Positions 8,384-17,600 of a stretch of DNA of 64,000 bases are shown piece after piece. How positions within the stretch are numbered: position 1 is the first letter of the stretch; every line of letters begins with the position of its first letter. The notes under the pieces were generated by a model. That model worked only from the letters and a program-made list of their open reading frames with translations. It was not told where the DNA came from and made no database searches. This stretch comes from Janthinobacterium sp. ROICE36 (GTDB lineage: Bacteria; Pseudomonadota; Gammaproteobacteria; Burkholderiales; Burkholderiaceae_D): NCBI RefSeq assembly GCF_002869965.1, contig NZ_PEBS01000004.1, positions 81,920-145,919 on the forward strand, given 5' to 3'. Both the position numbers and the translations under genes were made by a program.

Positions 8384-9094
8384 GCTTGTTTCTTGATGCT
8401 TCTCAGCAAAAAAATCAAAAAAAGAAAAAATAAATTGTGTGAAGTGAGCAGTGGAAAACTTGATTTTGGTCAAAATGTCGTTTTTTAGACACAAATATGT
8501 CAAAATATTGAGAAGACAACATTGTAAGAATTTGTTTCAATTGATGCGCAATTTGCAAGCAAGAGTCGTCCTCATGCGTTGCTATCGGTAAGCGGACGCC
8601 TGCATGGCAAAAACTGGAAAACATTTCAATGTGAGCAATTTAAATTACCGGAAAGTCAGTAATTTAGTTGGCACTCTGGCTATTTTTTGGACGCGTATGC
8701 CGACGTGCGAATTGGCGTCTACGCCCCTGAATAATGCGGCAATGCACCAAAACAGCGCGCATTATTTCCCGTTTTTGGGCATCTGGCAGCAAACATCGGC
8801 GATGCCGTGTATGCTTCGTCCCGTTTATCCATTATCACCTGACAAATTGTGCGCTTTGTCGCGTAAGTCTTGGAGGGAAAATGATGGGTAAAGCATGTTG
8901 ATGTTTTAATCACTCGTCTGATACTGTTGCACTAATACAACGGGTGCCAACAAGCCATGCGCTATGATGGAAGGGTCAATCAGGCCAATGCATTGGTTGG
9001 CAAGGGGCACTGGCTCTGTCGCGTAGTACGGTTGGCGATGGTCGGGATGCCTGAAAAAGCACCTGGCCTGGTACCGGAAGTAACATGTTGGAAC
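8384..9094 (+). other. Non-coding, comparatively AT-rich spacer
   Basis: No convincing gene is seen between the NTF2-like gene and the porin leader. The sequence starts with an A-rich run (about 8405-8435). It holds only short frames without ribosome binding sites or protein-like composition. It may contain the 3' end of the upstream transcript and distal regulatory sites for the porin; no repeat or RNA gene was recognised. Confidence 0.5.
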
Positions 9095-9123
9095 TTGATG
9101 GAATGTGAAACGGTCGTTATAGT
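9095..9123 (+). promoter_or_regulatory. Candidate porin promoter
   Basis: TTGATG (9095-9100), a 17-bp spacer and TATAGT (9118-9123) resemble a sigma-70 promoter. Transcription from here would give a leader of roughly 225 nt before the porin ATG. A compact hairpin (9285-9301) lies within that leader. Confidence 0.45.
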
Positions 9124-9284
9124 GCCGATTCCGGTGCCCTTTGAGCACCGAACCGGCGCATGAATGACGGTCTTTACGCAGGCTTCAAGCTTATCGGTGC
9201 AATAGCGTGCCGATACCGATATGAATGTTCCTCTGACCGGAACAGCAATGTGGCAGGTGGAGACCTTGCCCTCACTCATAAAAA

Positions 9285-9301
9285 GCGCTCTGCTAGAGCG
9301 C
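9285..9301 (+). promoter_or_regulatory. Hairpin in porin mRNA leader
   Basis: GCGCTCT-GCT-AGAGCGC forms a perfect 7-bp stem with a 3-nt loop, 55 nt before the porin start codon. It is not followed by a T tract, so it is not an intrinsic terminator. A role in mRNA stability or small-RNA control is possible. Confidence 0.4.
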
Positions 9302-9356
9302 AGCTCGAGATGCATAGGCTGTATTACTTTTTGCTTCAAAATTAAAGGAAATCGCA

Positions 9357-10454
9357 ATGAAAAAAACTCTGATCACCCTGGCAGTCCTGGCAGCAGCCAC
9401 TGGCGTAGCCCAAGCTCAATCGAGCGTTGTTATCTACGGTACCGTTGACGCTGGTTTCGTCAGCGAGCGCGGCGGTGTTAACGGCAACGTTAACAAAATC
9501 GATAGCGGCGTTGCTTCGGCTTCCCGTCTGGGCTTCAAAGGCACCGAAGATCTGGGCAGCGGCCTGTCGGCACTGTTCGTTCTGGAATCGGGTTTCAATG
9601 TTGACAGCGGCGCGCAAGGTAATAACGAAGCCCTGTTTGGTCGTCAAGCCTACGTTGGCCTGAGCAGCAAAACCACCGGTACCCTGACCCTGGGTCGTCA
9701 ATACACGCCTTGGTACAACACCCTGTCGAAAGTTGCTGATCCATTCGCAGCTGGCTACGCTGGTTCCGCTAAGAACTTGTTCCCAGCGAACACGACCCGT
9801 ACCAGCAACACCGTGCTGTACACCTCGCCTAACTTCAACGGTTTCGATGCTGACGTTGCTTACAGCACCGCCAACAACGGTACCGAAAGCCTGGTGTCGA
9901 GCCGTATCGGCCGCCAAATCGGCGCGTCGGTTGGCTACGCTAACGGTCCTTTGAACGCACGTCTGGCCTACAACACCACGTCGAACGACAAACAGGTGGG
10001 CGCGACCACGACCGTTGCTGAAGCAGGCAGCGCCCGCAACTGGCTGGTAGCCGCTAACTACGACTTCGCAGTAGCGAAAGCGTATGCAGCTTACGGCGTG
10101 AACAAAGGCGCAAACAGCTCCACCCGTAACAACGGTAACCTGAATGCGTTCAACTATGTTTCGGCTAATACCAGCGACGACAGCACCACCGCCCTGATCG
10201 GCGCAACCGTACCAGTTGGTCCAGCCGGCACCGTGATGGCTTCGGTCATCCACGTCAACGACAAATCGGGCCTGAACGCCGATGCGAACCAGTTCGCAGT
10301 GGGCTACTCGTACGCTCTGTCGAAGCGCACCAGCACCTACGCTTCGTACGCCAAGATCTCGAACAAAAACAACGCTGGCTACACCGTTGGTAACAACAGC
10401 AATGTTGGTACGGGCGACAAAGCCTTCAACGTTGGTGTTCGTCACTCGTTCTAA
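9357..10454 (+). CDS. Outer-membrane porin, Burkholderiales Gram-negative porin family
   Basis: A 365-residue porin with signal peptide MKKTLITLAVLAAATGVAQA, then SSVVIYGTVDAG, the typical first beta strand of Burkholderiales trimeric general porins (Omp32-like). The C-terminus FNVGVRHSF ends in phenylalanine, the BAM recognition signature. Codon choice is visibly more restricted than in neighbours (many GTT, GGT, CGT and AAC codons), as expected for a highly expressed protein. AAAGGAAA precedes the ATG. It stands alone, with its own promoter region and terminator. Confidence 0.92.
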   Translation: MKKTLITLAVLAAATGVAQAQSSVVIYGTVDAGFVSERGGVNGNVNKIDSGVASASRLGFKGTEDLGSGLSALFVLESGFNVDSGAQGNNEALFGRQAYVGLSSKTTGTLTLGRQYTPWYNTLSKVADPFAAGYAGSAKNLFPANTTRTSNTVLYTSPNFNGFDADVAYSTANNGTESLVSSRIGRQIGASVGYANGPLNARLAYNTTSNDKQVGATTTVAEAGSARNWLVAANYDFAVAKAYAAYGVNKGANSSTRNNGNLNAFNYVSANTSDDSTTALIGATVPVGPAGTVMASVIHVNDKSGLNADANQFAVGYSYALSKRTSTYASYAKISNKNNAGYTVGNNSNVGTGDKAFNVGVRHSF

Positions 10455-10488
10455 TATTCGCGCAAGCGAAGCTTAGTACCGCTGCAGG

Positions 10489-10510
10489 CATCCCTTCGGG
10501 GATGTCTTTC
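10489..10510 (+). terminator. Terminator after porin
   Basis: CATCCC-TTCG-GGGATG, a 6-bp stem capped by the stable UUCG tetraloop, followed by a short pyrimidine run (TCTTTC). It lies 35 nt after the porin stop. The T tract is weak. Confidence 0.6.
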
Positions 10511-10605
10511 AGCATGAAAACGCGTCTCCAGGCTAGTCCTGGCGGCGCGTTTTTGCATGGGCGGCACCAGTTATAATGGCGTCGTTACTCAAGTAAAGGA
10601 ATGCC

Positions 10606-11148
10606 ATGAATTCATACACCTCGCCGCGCCTGGCGGTCATGCTGGCCGCGTTGTTGCTCGCCGGCGCCACGGGTGCCGCTGTCGCCGCCGTCAAGGGCAA
10701 GAAGCCGGCCGGACTGGAGCGCTACGGCGTGGCCGTCTACTCGGACCTGTGCCTGCAAAAGGATAGCGGCGAAATCGGCGGCCAGCGCGTGACCCTGCAC
10801 CGCTTCGCCGAGGCCGATTCCGTCATCTATGAATTTACGGCGGGCGCCCTGAGCTGGCCCATCGTCGCCAACGACGTCAATCTTGACACCGCCACGGGCG
10901 CCTTCGACTTCACCATTGCCGGCGCCGACAATGAAGAGCGCACCATCGTCGGCAAGTTTTCCCAGGATGGGCAGACCCTGACGCTGGAAGGCGACTATTG
11001 CGGCGGCAACGTGCGCATGCCCATGAAATTGAGCCGCGTGCGCGATTTTGGCCGTCCCTTGAAAAATTGCACGCCATGCCCGCCGGTGCCGGAAGCTCCG
11101 GCCGAGGCCGTGCCTGCCGAGGAGGGCGCGCCAGTACCCGCAGCCTGA
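10606..11148 (+). CDS. Small secreted hypothetical protein
   Basis: A 180-residue protein of unrecognised family. The first 28 residues form a signal peptide (hydrophobic core LAVMLAALLLAGATGAA). The mature part has a few cysteines (CLQ, YCGG, NCTPCPP) that could form disulfides in the periplasm. It ends in a Pro/Ala/Glu-rich tail. AAAGGA precedes the ATG. It is monocistronic, between the porin terminator and a bidirectional terminator. No function is proposed. Confidence 0.7.
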   Translation: MNSYTSPRLAVMLAALLLAGATGAAVAAVKGKKPAGLERYGVAVYSDLCLQKDSGEIGGQRVTLHRFAEADSVIYEFTAGALSWPIVANDVNLDTATGAFDFTIAGADNEERTIVGKFSQDGQTLTLEGDYCGGNVRMPMKLSRVRDFGRPLKNCTPCPPVPEAPAEAVPAEEGAPVPAA

Positions 11149-11171
11149 GCGATTGCCGCTGTCAAAAAGAA

Positions 11172-11200
11172 AAAGGCCCGGTATCGACCGGGCCTTTGTT
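11172..11200. terminator. Bidirectional terminator
   Basis: An 11-bp perfect stem AAAGGCCCGGT / ACCGGGCCTTT with loop ATCG, flanked by A-rich sequence on the left and TTTGTTATTT on the right. It can serve both the rightward small gene and the leftward TPP enzyme that converge here. Confidence 0.85.
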
Positions 11201-11221
11201 ATTTCTCGCCTTGCAAGCGGC

Positions 11222-12925
11222 TTAGTTGGCCAACTGCGCCTTTTCCGCCGTGGCGCGGATGGTGGCGAGTGTCGCGTTCGGCGTGATCAGGTTGCCGTCA
11301 TAGCGCAGCTCGATCAAGGCTGGCAAGTTGTGCGCCTTGGCGTGCGCCAGGGCCCGCTGCAGCGCAGGGGCGAACTCTTCTGTCGTATTCACCACTTCGC
11401 CATGCGCGCCATACGCCTGTGCCAGTGCCGCAAAATCCGGGTTGTGCAGCGTTGTGCCCGAGACGCGGCCCGGGTAATCGCGTTCCTGGTGCATGCGGAT
11501 GGTGCCAAACATCTGGTTATTGAAGACGATGATGACCACGCCCGCCTGGTATTGCACGGCCGTCGCCAGTTCCTGGCCATTCATCATGTATTCTCCGTCG
11601 CCGGCAAAGGTGATCACGGTGCGCTCCGGATGCACGATCTTCGCCGCCACGCCCGACGGCACGCCATAGCCCATGGCGCCGTTGGTCGGCGCCAGCTGCG
11701 TGCGCATGCCGCCGTAGCGGTAGAAGCGGTGCGCCCACGAGGCGTAATTGCCGGCGCCATTCGTCAGGATGGTATCAAGAGGTGCCTGCGCCATGATTTC
11801 CTGCGTCACTTGCCACAGATCCAGCGGCGCCTGGCCATCCTGGAAGATGGGCGGCTGCTCCTGGTAGGCGGCCAGCTCGGCCCTGGCTTCGGCTGGCGTA
11901 TGTTTCCACACGGAAGCGTCGACGGCTGCCATGGCGGCCAGCATGGCGCAGACTTGCGGCATGCCGCTGTTGATCATCAGCTCGGCCTGGTAAACGCTGC
12001 CCAGCTCCTCGGCATCCGTATGGATGTGCACCAGGCGCTGGCGCGGCACGGGCGAGTCGAACAGGGTGTAGCCGCCCGTCGTCATTTCTCCCAGGCGCGG
12101 GCCGATGGCGATGACCAGGTCGGCATTTTTCACGCGCGCGGCCAGTTTCGGGTTGATGCCGATGCCGACGTCGCCGATGTAGTTCGGGTGGGCATTGTCG
12201 AGCAAGTCCTGGAAACGGAAGGCGCAGGCGACGGGCAAGTGGTTCGCTACCGCGAACTGTTGCAGGTCGGCGCAGGCTTGCGGTGTCCAGGTGGTGCCGC
12301 CCAGCAAGACCAGCGGCTGTTTCGCGGCGGCCAGCATGGCGCGCAGCTGCCGCACCTGGGCGTCTGAGGGGGACGCCTGCACGGGCTGGTAAGCGCGCGT
12401 GTCGGCGACAGTCGCCATGGAAATGAGCATGTCTTCCGGCAGGGCCAGCACGACGGGGCCGGGGCGCCCGCTGGTGGCGACCTGGAAAGCGCGCGCCAGG
12501 TATTCCGGGATGCGCTCGGCGCGGTCGATCTGCGCCACCCACTTGGCCATCTGGCCGTACATGCGGCGGTAGTCGATTTCCTGGAACGCTTCGCGGTCGA
12601 CGAAATCATTGCCGACCTGGCCGATGAACAGGATCATCGGTGTGGAATCCTGATAAGCCGTGTGCACGCCGATCGAGGCGTTGGTGGCGCCCGGTCCCCG
12701 CGTGACGAAGCAGATGCCCGGCTTGCCCGTCAGCTTGCCGTAGGCTTCGGCCATGAAGGCGGCGCCGCCCTCCTGGCGGTTGATGATGAAGCGGATACCC
12801 GAATCGTGCAGGGCGTCGAGCACGTCGAGGTAGCTTTCGCCTGGCACGCCAAAAGCGGTGTCAACACCGTGGATCTGCAGGGCATCGACCAGGATCTGGC
12901 CGCCGGTACGGGATTGTTGCGTCAT
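11222..12925 (-). CDS. Thiamine-pyrophosphate-dependent enzyme, acetolactate-synthase-like
   Basis: A 567-residue protein with the three-domain architecture of the acetohydroxyacid synthase/pyruvate oxidase family. The N-terminal FGVPGESYLDVLDAL carries the glutamate that activates TPP. A central FAD-like domain follows. The C-terminal GDGEYMMNGQ...NNQ is the metal-TPP motif. The ATG at 12925 is chosen because it begins the conserved MTQQ-x-GGQILVDAL segment; an upstream extension is not conserved-looking. No regulatory small subunit lies nearby, so a catabolic or specialised decarboxylase/ligase role is as likely as branched-chain amino-acid synthesis. It is convergent with the upstream secreted-protein gene. 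Confidence 0.82.
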   Translation of the reverse strand: MTQQSRTGGQILVDALQIHGVDTAFGVPGESYLDVLDALHDSGIRFIINRQEGGAAFMAEAYGKLTGKPGICFVTRGPGATNASIGVHTAYQDSTPMILFIGQVGNDFVDREAFQEIDYRRMYGQMAKWVAQIDRAERIPEYLARAFQVATSGRPGPVVLALPEDMLISMATVADTRAYQPVQASPSDAQVRQLRAMLAAAKQPLVLLGGTTWTPQACADLQQFAVANHLPVACAFRFQDLLDNAHPNYIGDVGIGINPKLAARVKNADLVIAIGPRLGEMTTGGYTLFDSPVPRQRLVHIHTDAEELGSVYQAELMINSGMPQVCAMLAAMAAVDASVWKHTPAEARAELAAYQEQPPIFQDGQAPLDLWQVTQEIMAQAPLDTILTNGAGNYASWAHRFYRYGGMRTQLAPTNGAMGYGVPSGVAAKIVHPERTVITFAGDGEYMMNGQELATAVQYQAGVVIIVFNNQMFGTIRMHQERDYPGRVSGTTLHNPDFAALAQAYGAHGEVVNTTEEFAPALQRALAHAKAHNLPALIELRYDGNLITPNATLATIRATAEKAQLAN

Positions 12926-13088
12926 GTTCGGCTCTTTATATTCTAGTGGGGTGGCAAAGAAAATCGGGCAAGCGCTGCGCATGCGCTTGCATGCAAGCAG
13001 CTTGCCCCATTCTATGTGAGCCGATTTGGCCCGGCTTTTGAAATGGCGACACCGAATTACACAATCCCTCGACTGTCACACTGCGCTT

Positions 13089-13118
13089 TTGCAGAAACAT
13101 GCTGCGGCGCGGTACAAT
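13089..13118 (+). promoter_or_regulatory. rnpB promoter
   Basis: TTGCAG (13089-13094), an 18-bp spacer and TACAAT (13113-13118) sit directly before the mature RNase P RNA 5' end near 13124. This is the spacing expected for transcription starting at or next to the mature end. Confidence 0.75.
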
Positions 13119-13123
13119 GGCGG

Positions 13124-13480
13124 GTGAAGCAGGCCAGACAGTCGCTGGCCGGCGCAGCAATGCGCTGGCGGGAGGAAGGTCCGGACTCCATAGAGCGGGG
13201 TGACGGTTAACGGCCGTCCGCTGAAAGCCGCAAGCGCAGTTAGCCCATGGTATAAGGCGAGGAATAGGGCCACAGAGACGAGCGTATTAAGTTACGGTGA
13301 AACGCGGTAACCTCCACCTGGTGCAATTTCAAATAGGCACGCGATGATGCTGCTCGCGGAGCGTGCGGGTAGAAAGCTTGAGCGCCCGAGTAATCTGGCG
13401 CCTAGAGGAATGACTGTCATAGCGCCAACCTGCAAGGGAAGGCGCCGTAACAAAATCCGGCCTACCGGCCTGCTTCACTT
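13124..13480 (+). ncRNA. rnpB: RNase P RNA (class A)
   Basis: Catalytic RNA that matures tRNA 5' ends. The universally conserved core is present: GAGGAAGGTCCGGACTCC near the 5' side (P4 strand with the CR-I region), ACAGAGACGAG and GGTGAAACGCGG in the middle, AGAGGAATGAC and the closing ACAAAATCCGGCCTACC near the 3' end. The 5' GTGAAGCAGGCC and 3' GGCCTGCTTCAC pair to form helix P1, which fixes both ends closely. Length of about 357 nt fits proteobacterial type A. It has its own promoter and terminator. Confidence 0.97.
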
Positions 13481-13546
13481 GAATTCCTGCTCCCTGGCCT
13501 GCCGGGGAGCGTATCGGCCGCAGCGGTTTGCCTGCTGCGCGCCGCC

Positions 13547-13575
13547 AAAAAAGCCCCGCGACGGGGCTTTTTTTG
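13547..13575 (+). terminator. rnpB terminator
   Basis: AAAAAAGCCCC, a short loop, then GGGGCTTTTTTT, a strong intrinsic terminator about 70 nt after the mature RNase P RNA. Confidence 0.9.
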
Positions 13576-14017
13576 TTTCTAAAATGATAGCATTCAAGAT
13601 AAAGTTGTATATACAAATAAAATGAACAATTGGTTAAAGTTTCTTGAATCGAATTAATTGCTGCAATGCAAAAAAAGTTTTCCTGCGACAGGCCGGCCCC
13701 GCGAAACAGGGCCGATACGCGCGATGGACGCAATTTTTTTGCTTTAAACCAAGTCTTTCTCTGCGGCTAATTGCTGTTGTGCCTGGATGACGAAACTATT
13801 GTCATATGTCAACTAACTGTAAAAAATTCCATTTTTCGATTTCGTTTTTTTCGATGTTTACGGTAGGAAAACACATGTGTGCAGATGAGGTAGCACATTC
13901 ACTATCTTTCATAAGTATCTAATTTATCGATATATTTTTATTTGAGACTCCTTCAACGATATGCGCTAAGTCCTTAATTTCATTAATAAAATTCCTGTTT
14001 TGCCAATCGGAAACCGC
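13576..14017 (+). other. AT-rich intergenic region upstream of the dcw cluster
   Basis: About 440 bp, clearly richer in A and T than the surrounding genes and without a credible reading frame. It lies between the rnpB terminator and the mraZ promoter. It may hold upstream activating sites for the division cluster; no repeats, tRNA or RNA gene was recognised. Confidence 0.5.
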
Positions 14018-14079
14018 TTGACCACTATCTTTGCTTCCTCTAAAGTGGGCAACTGTGTGAAAAAGTGTGTTTTTGTGGG
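14018..14079 (+). promoter_or_regulatory. mraZ promoter with four MraZ boxes
   Basis: TTGACC (14018-14023), a 17-bp spacer and TAAAGT (14041-14046) form a good sigma-70 promoter. Overlapping its -10 end and the start region are four direct repeats beginning at 14045, 14055, 14065 and 14075: GTGGGC, GTGTGA, GTGTGT and GTGGGA, in exact 10-bp register. MraZ proteins bind TGGGN-type direct repeats separated by 5-nt spacers, so this is the autoregulatory operator controlling the whole dcw operon. Confidence 0.85.
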
Positions 14080-14140
14080 AAATTTTCCCTTTTCATCGTG
14101 ATGCACAAGCGTCGCAACCCAAGCTCAAAAAAGGTCTTTC

Positions 14141-14569
14141 GTGTTTCAAGGCGCGTCCGCAATCAATCTCGATGCCAAAGGCAGGATGTCTATCCCTGCC
14201 AAGCACCGTGACGCGCTGGCGATTCAATGCGAAGGCCGTTTGACCCTGACCAAACACCCCGATGGCTGCCTGCTGTTTTTCCCCCGTCCCGTGTGGGAAA
14301 GCCACCGCCAGCAAATCGCCGCCTGGCCCATGTCGGCGCGCGCCTGGCAGCGCATCTTCCTGGGCAACGCCGTTGACGTCGAGCTGGACTCGGCAGGCCG
14401 CGTGCTGATCTCGCCCGAATTGCGCAACGCCGTTGGGCTGTCGCGCGAAGTCATGATGATCGGCATGGGCAGTCACTTTGAAATATGGGATGCCGCCAAG
14501 TTGGCCGACAAAGAACAGCAGGCGATTGATGCCGGCACCCCCGATGTACTTTCCAATTTTTCTTTCTAA
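14141..14569 (+). CDS. mraZ: MraZ, transcriptional regulator of the dcw operon
   Basis: A 142-residue protein with two AbrB-like MraZ/SpoVT half domains. The first begins [22 protein letters not shown] and the second is [23 protein letters not shown]. It uses a GTG start at 14141 with AAAGGT about 8 nt upstream; the GTG gives the family-typical MFQGAS opening. MraZ forms ring oligomers that bind repeats in its own promoter and repress the division and cell-wall operon. First gene of the cluster, 9 nt before rsmH. Confidence 0.96.
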   Translation: MFQGASAINLDAKGRMSIPAKHRDALAIQCEGRLTLTKHPDGCLLFFPRPVWESHRQQIAAWPMSARAWQRIFLGNAVDVELDSAGRVLISPELRNAVGLSREVMMIGMGSHFEIWDAAKLADKEQQAIDAGTPDVLSNFSF

Positions 14570-14578
14570 GGCTCCGTA

Positions 14579-15556
14579 ATGACACAACTCACGGTGCCGG
14601 AATTTCAGCATCGCACGGTGCTGCTCGATGAAGCGGTCGATGCGCTCGATCTGTCGGGCGACCGCGCGCACGGCATTTACGTCGATGGCACGTTTGGTCG
14701 CGGCGGCCATAGCCGATTAATTTTGTCGCGCCTGGCGCCCGACGCGCGCCTGATCGGCTTCGACAAGGATTTGCAGGCCATCGCCACGGCCGAACAGATC
14801 GACGACCCGCGTTTCCAGATCGTCCACGACAGCTTTGCCACCATGACGGCCAGCCTGGCCGAACGTGGCGTGCAGCAGGTGGACGGCATCCTGCTCGACC
14901 TGGGCATCTCGTCGCCGCAGGTCGACGATGCGGCGCGCGGTTTCAGCTTCCGCAATGACGGACCGCTGGACATGCGCATGGATACCACGCGCGGCATCTC
15001 TGCGGCCGAATGGCTGGCGGTGGAGACCGAGCAGAATTTAGAGAAAGTGATACGCGATTATGGGGAAGAACGGTTTGCTTTTCAGATTGCAAAGGCGATT
15101 GTTGCTGGCCGGGCAGTCCAGCCAATTTCAAGCACACGACAGCTTGCCAGCATCGTGGCAGGCGCCGTCAAGACCCGCGAGAAGGGTAAGGACCCCGCTA
15201 CCCGCACCTTTCAGGCCATACGCATTTTCATTAACAAAGAGCTCGAGGATCTCGAGATCGGGCTGAACCAGGCGTATGCCTGCCTGGCGCCCGGCGCGCG
15301 CATGGCCGTGATCAGTTTTCATTCGCTGGAAGACCGCATGGTCAAGCGCTTCTTCGCCTCGAAGGCGAACGTGGAGCAGCCTGACCGCCGCCTGCCGATC
15401 CGCGCGGTGGACTTGCCGCAGCCGGAAATGAAGCTGATTTTGAAGATGAAGCCGTCCGATGCCGAGGTCGAGGGGAATCCCCGCTCGCGTTCGGCCGTGA
15501 TGCGCGTGGCGCAGCGCCTGCCGCTGGTAGCCCCTGCCAATGGCGGATCCCGATGA
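14579..15556 (+). CDS. rsmH: 16S rRNA (cytosine1402-N4)-methyltransferase
   Basis: A 325-residue SAM-dependent methyltransferase that N4-methylates C1402 in the decoding centre of 16S rRNA. Family signatures: [13 protein letters not shown] at the start, [16 protein letters not shown] (SAM loop), [10 protein letters not shown], and near the C-terminus [16 protein letters not shown]. Length is typical. It overlaps ftsL by 4 nt. Confidence 0.97.
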   Translation: MTQLTVPEFQHRTVLLDEAVDALDLSGDRAHGIYVDGTFGRGGHSRLILSRLAPDARLIGFDKDLQAIATAEQIDDPRFQIVHDSFATMTASLAERGVQQVDGILLDLGISSPQVDDAARGFSFRNDGPLDMRMDTTRGISAAEWLAVETEQNLEKVIRDYGEERFAFQIAKAIVAGRAVQPISSTRQLASIVAGAVKTREKGKDPATRTFQAIRIFINKELEDLEIGLNQAYACLAPGARMAVISFHSLEDRMVKRFFASKANVEQPDRRLPIRAVDLPQPEMKLILKMKPSDAEVEGNPRSRSAVMRVAQRLPLVAPANGGSR

Positions 15557-15822
15557 CTGGCAAGCTGTGTGTCGTGCTGTCGGCCCTGCTGGTGTGCTGC
15601 GGCCTGTCGCTGGTGAACGCGCAGTATCAGTCGCGCCATCTGTTGATCGACCTGGAACGCGCGCAAGCGCTGTCGCGCCAGCTCGACATCGACTGGGCGC
15701 AGCTGCAGCTAGACCAGTCGACCCTGGGCAAGCATGAACGCATCGAAGCGATAGCACGGCGCGACCTGAGCATGACGCCGCTGACGGCGGCGCGTACGCA
15801 ATACCTGACGGAGGGTGAATAA
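15553..15822 (+). CDS. ftsL: FtsL, divisome protein
   Basis: An 89-residue bitopic protein with a short cytoplasmic start, one transmembrane segment (about 5-22, [19 protein letters not shown]) and a periplasmic coiled-coil region ([25 protein letters not shown]). It forms the FtsQBL complex that activates FtsWI septal peptidoglycan synthesis. The 4-nt overlap with rsmH and 1-nt overlap with ftsI imply coupled translation. Confidence 0.92.
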   Translation: MTGKLCVVLSALLVCCGLSLVNAQYQSRHLLIDLERAQALSRQLDIDWAQLQLDQSTLGKHERIEAIARRDLSMTPLTAARTQYLTEGE

Positions 15823-17600
15823 TGAAGTTGGGCGGTAACAGCAACGGCCGGGTGGCTGCATCGAAAGGCGTGCCATTCTCGAAGAACCCCGTACTGGCAG
15901 TGCGTCTGCCCGTCTGGCGTTCGCGCGTCGTGCTGTTCCTGCTGTTCTTCGCTTTCGCCGGTCTGGGCGCGCGCGCCCTGTGGCTGCAGGGCGTATCGAC
16001 GCAGTTTTTGCAAAAGCAGGGCAAGGCGCGCTACGAGCGCACGCTGGAACTGCCGGCCACGCGCGGCAAGATCACCGACCGCAATGGCCAGGTGCTGGCG
16101 TCGTCCGTGCCAGTAAAAGCCATCTGGGCCATTCCCGACGACGTGCTGCAGGCGTCGCCCGAGAAAATCAATGCGCTGGCCGGCCTGCTGGAAATGAACG
16201 TCAACGAATTGCGCAAGAAGCTCGATTCGGACCGCAGCTTCGTCTACCTCAAGCGCCAGGTCGAGATGGACGTGGCCGATAAAATCTCCAAGCTGGGCAT
16301 CGACGGCATCGACGAGCGCAAGGAATACAAGCGCTTTTATCCACAGGGCGAAGTGATGACCCACGTGGTGGGCTTTACCAACGTGGAAGACGTGGGCCAG
16401 GAAAGCATGGAACTGGCGCAGCAGAAAACCCTCGTCGGCACCACCGGCAGCCGCCGCGTGATCAAGGACCGCCTGGGCCACATCGTCGAAGACATCGGCT
16501 TCATCCACGAACCGCATGACGGCAAGGACCTGACCCTGTCCGTCGACAGCAAGATCCAGTACATCGCCTTCACGCAATTGAAGGAGGCGGTGGAGAAATT
16601 CAACGCCAAGGCTGGCGGCGCCGTGGTGCTCGACGTGCACACGGGTGAAGTGCTGGCCCTGGCCAACTACCCCAGCTACGACCCGAACGACCGCCGAAAG
16701 CTCACGGGCCAACAGCTGCGTAATCGCGTCATGACCGATACCTTTGAGCCTGGTTCGACCCTGAAACCGATCACGGTCTCGCTGGCGCTCGACACGGGCC
16801 GCGTCAAGCCGACCACCCTGATCGATACGGGGCCTGGCCGCTACACCATCGCCGATCGCACGATTACCGATACCAAGCCGCACGGCGTAATCAATGTCTC
16901 CGAAATCATCGAGATGTCGTCGAACATCGGCACCTCGAAAATTGCGCTGGGCATGCCGGCGCAGGAAATGTGGGAAATGTTTACCAAGGTGGGCTTCGGC
17001 CAGCAGCCGAAATGGGGCTTCCCCGGTGCCGTGGCTGGCCGCGTGCGGCCGTATAAATCGTGGCGCCCTGTGGAACAGGCCACCATGAGCTACGGTAACG
17101 GCATTTCCGTCTCGCTGATCCAGCTGGCGCGTTCTTACATGATGTTCGCGCGCGACGGCGATACGATTCCATTATCGTTCCAGAAGGTCAATGAACTGCC
17201 CGTGGGCCAGCAGGTGATCAAGCCGAAGACGGCCGCCGAAATGCGCGCCATGCTGGAGCTGGTGGTCTCCGGCGCGCACGGCTCGGCCAAGCGCGCGCAG
17301 GTCGCCGGCTACCGCGTGGGCGGCAAGACGGGTACCGCCTACAAGGTGGAAAACGGGCGCTACGCAATGCCGCGCAAATACATCGGCTCTTTCGTGGGCA
17401 TGGTGCCGATGTCGGCGCCGCGCTTCATCATTGCCGTGATGATCGATGAACCGACCGGCGCTGCCCACTATGGCGGCCAAGTCGCCGCTCCCGCTTTCGC
17501 AGCGATTGCGACCAACGCGCTGCGCGCAATGAACGTACCGCCCGATTCCTCCGTTACCGAAATCGTGGTCCCGGCCAATGCCGGCCCGGAGGCCATGTGA
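15822..17600 (+). CDS. ftsI: FtsI (PBP3), septal peptidoglycan transpeptidase
   Basis: A 592-residue class B penicillin-binding protein. It has an N-terminal membrane anchor (about 28-48), then a pedestal domain and a C-terminal transpeptidase domain. The three active-site motifs are present: STLK (in EPGSTLKP, the acylated serine), SSN (in EMSSNIGTSK) and KTG (in GGKTGTAYK). It crosslinks septal peptidoglycan in partnership with FtsW. It starts in a 1-nt overlap with the ftsL stop. Confidence 0.97.
   Translation: MKLGGNSNGRVAASKGVPFSKNPVLAVRLPVWRSRVVLFLLFFAFAGLGARALWLQGVSTQFLQKQGKARYERTLELPATRGKITDRNGQVLASSVPVKAIWAIPDDVLQASPEKINALAGLLEMNVNELRKKLDSDRSFVYLKRQVEMDVADKISKLGIDGIDERKEYKRFYPQGEVMTHVVGFTNVEDVGQESMELAQQKTLVGTTGSRRVIKDRLGHIVEDIGFIHEPHDGKDLTLSVDSKIQYIAFTQLKEAVEKFNAKAGGAVVLDVHTGEVLALANYPSYDPNDRRKLTGQQLRNRVMTDTFEPGSTLKPITVSLALDTGRVKPTTLIDTGPGRYTIADRTITDTKPHGVINVSEIIEMSSNIGTSKIALGMPAQEMWEMFTKVGFGQQPKWGFPGAVAGRVRPYKSWRPVEQATMSYGNGISVSLIQLARSYMMFARDGDTIPLSFQKVNELPVGQQVIKPKTAAEMRAMLELVVSGAHGSAKRAQVAGYRVGGKTGTAYKVENGRYAMPRKYIGSFVGMVPMSAPRFIIAVMIDEPTGAAHYGGQVAAPAFAAIATNALRAMNVPPDSSVTEIVVPANAGPEAM

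Noticed and set aside
8604..9148. Short open frames in the spacer before the porin
   Set aside because: No ribosome binding sites, no recognisable domains and no codon bias; several overlap on both strands.
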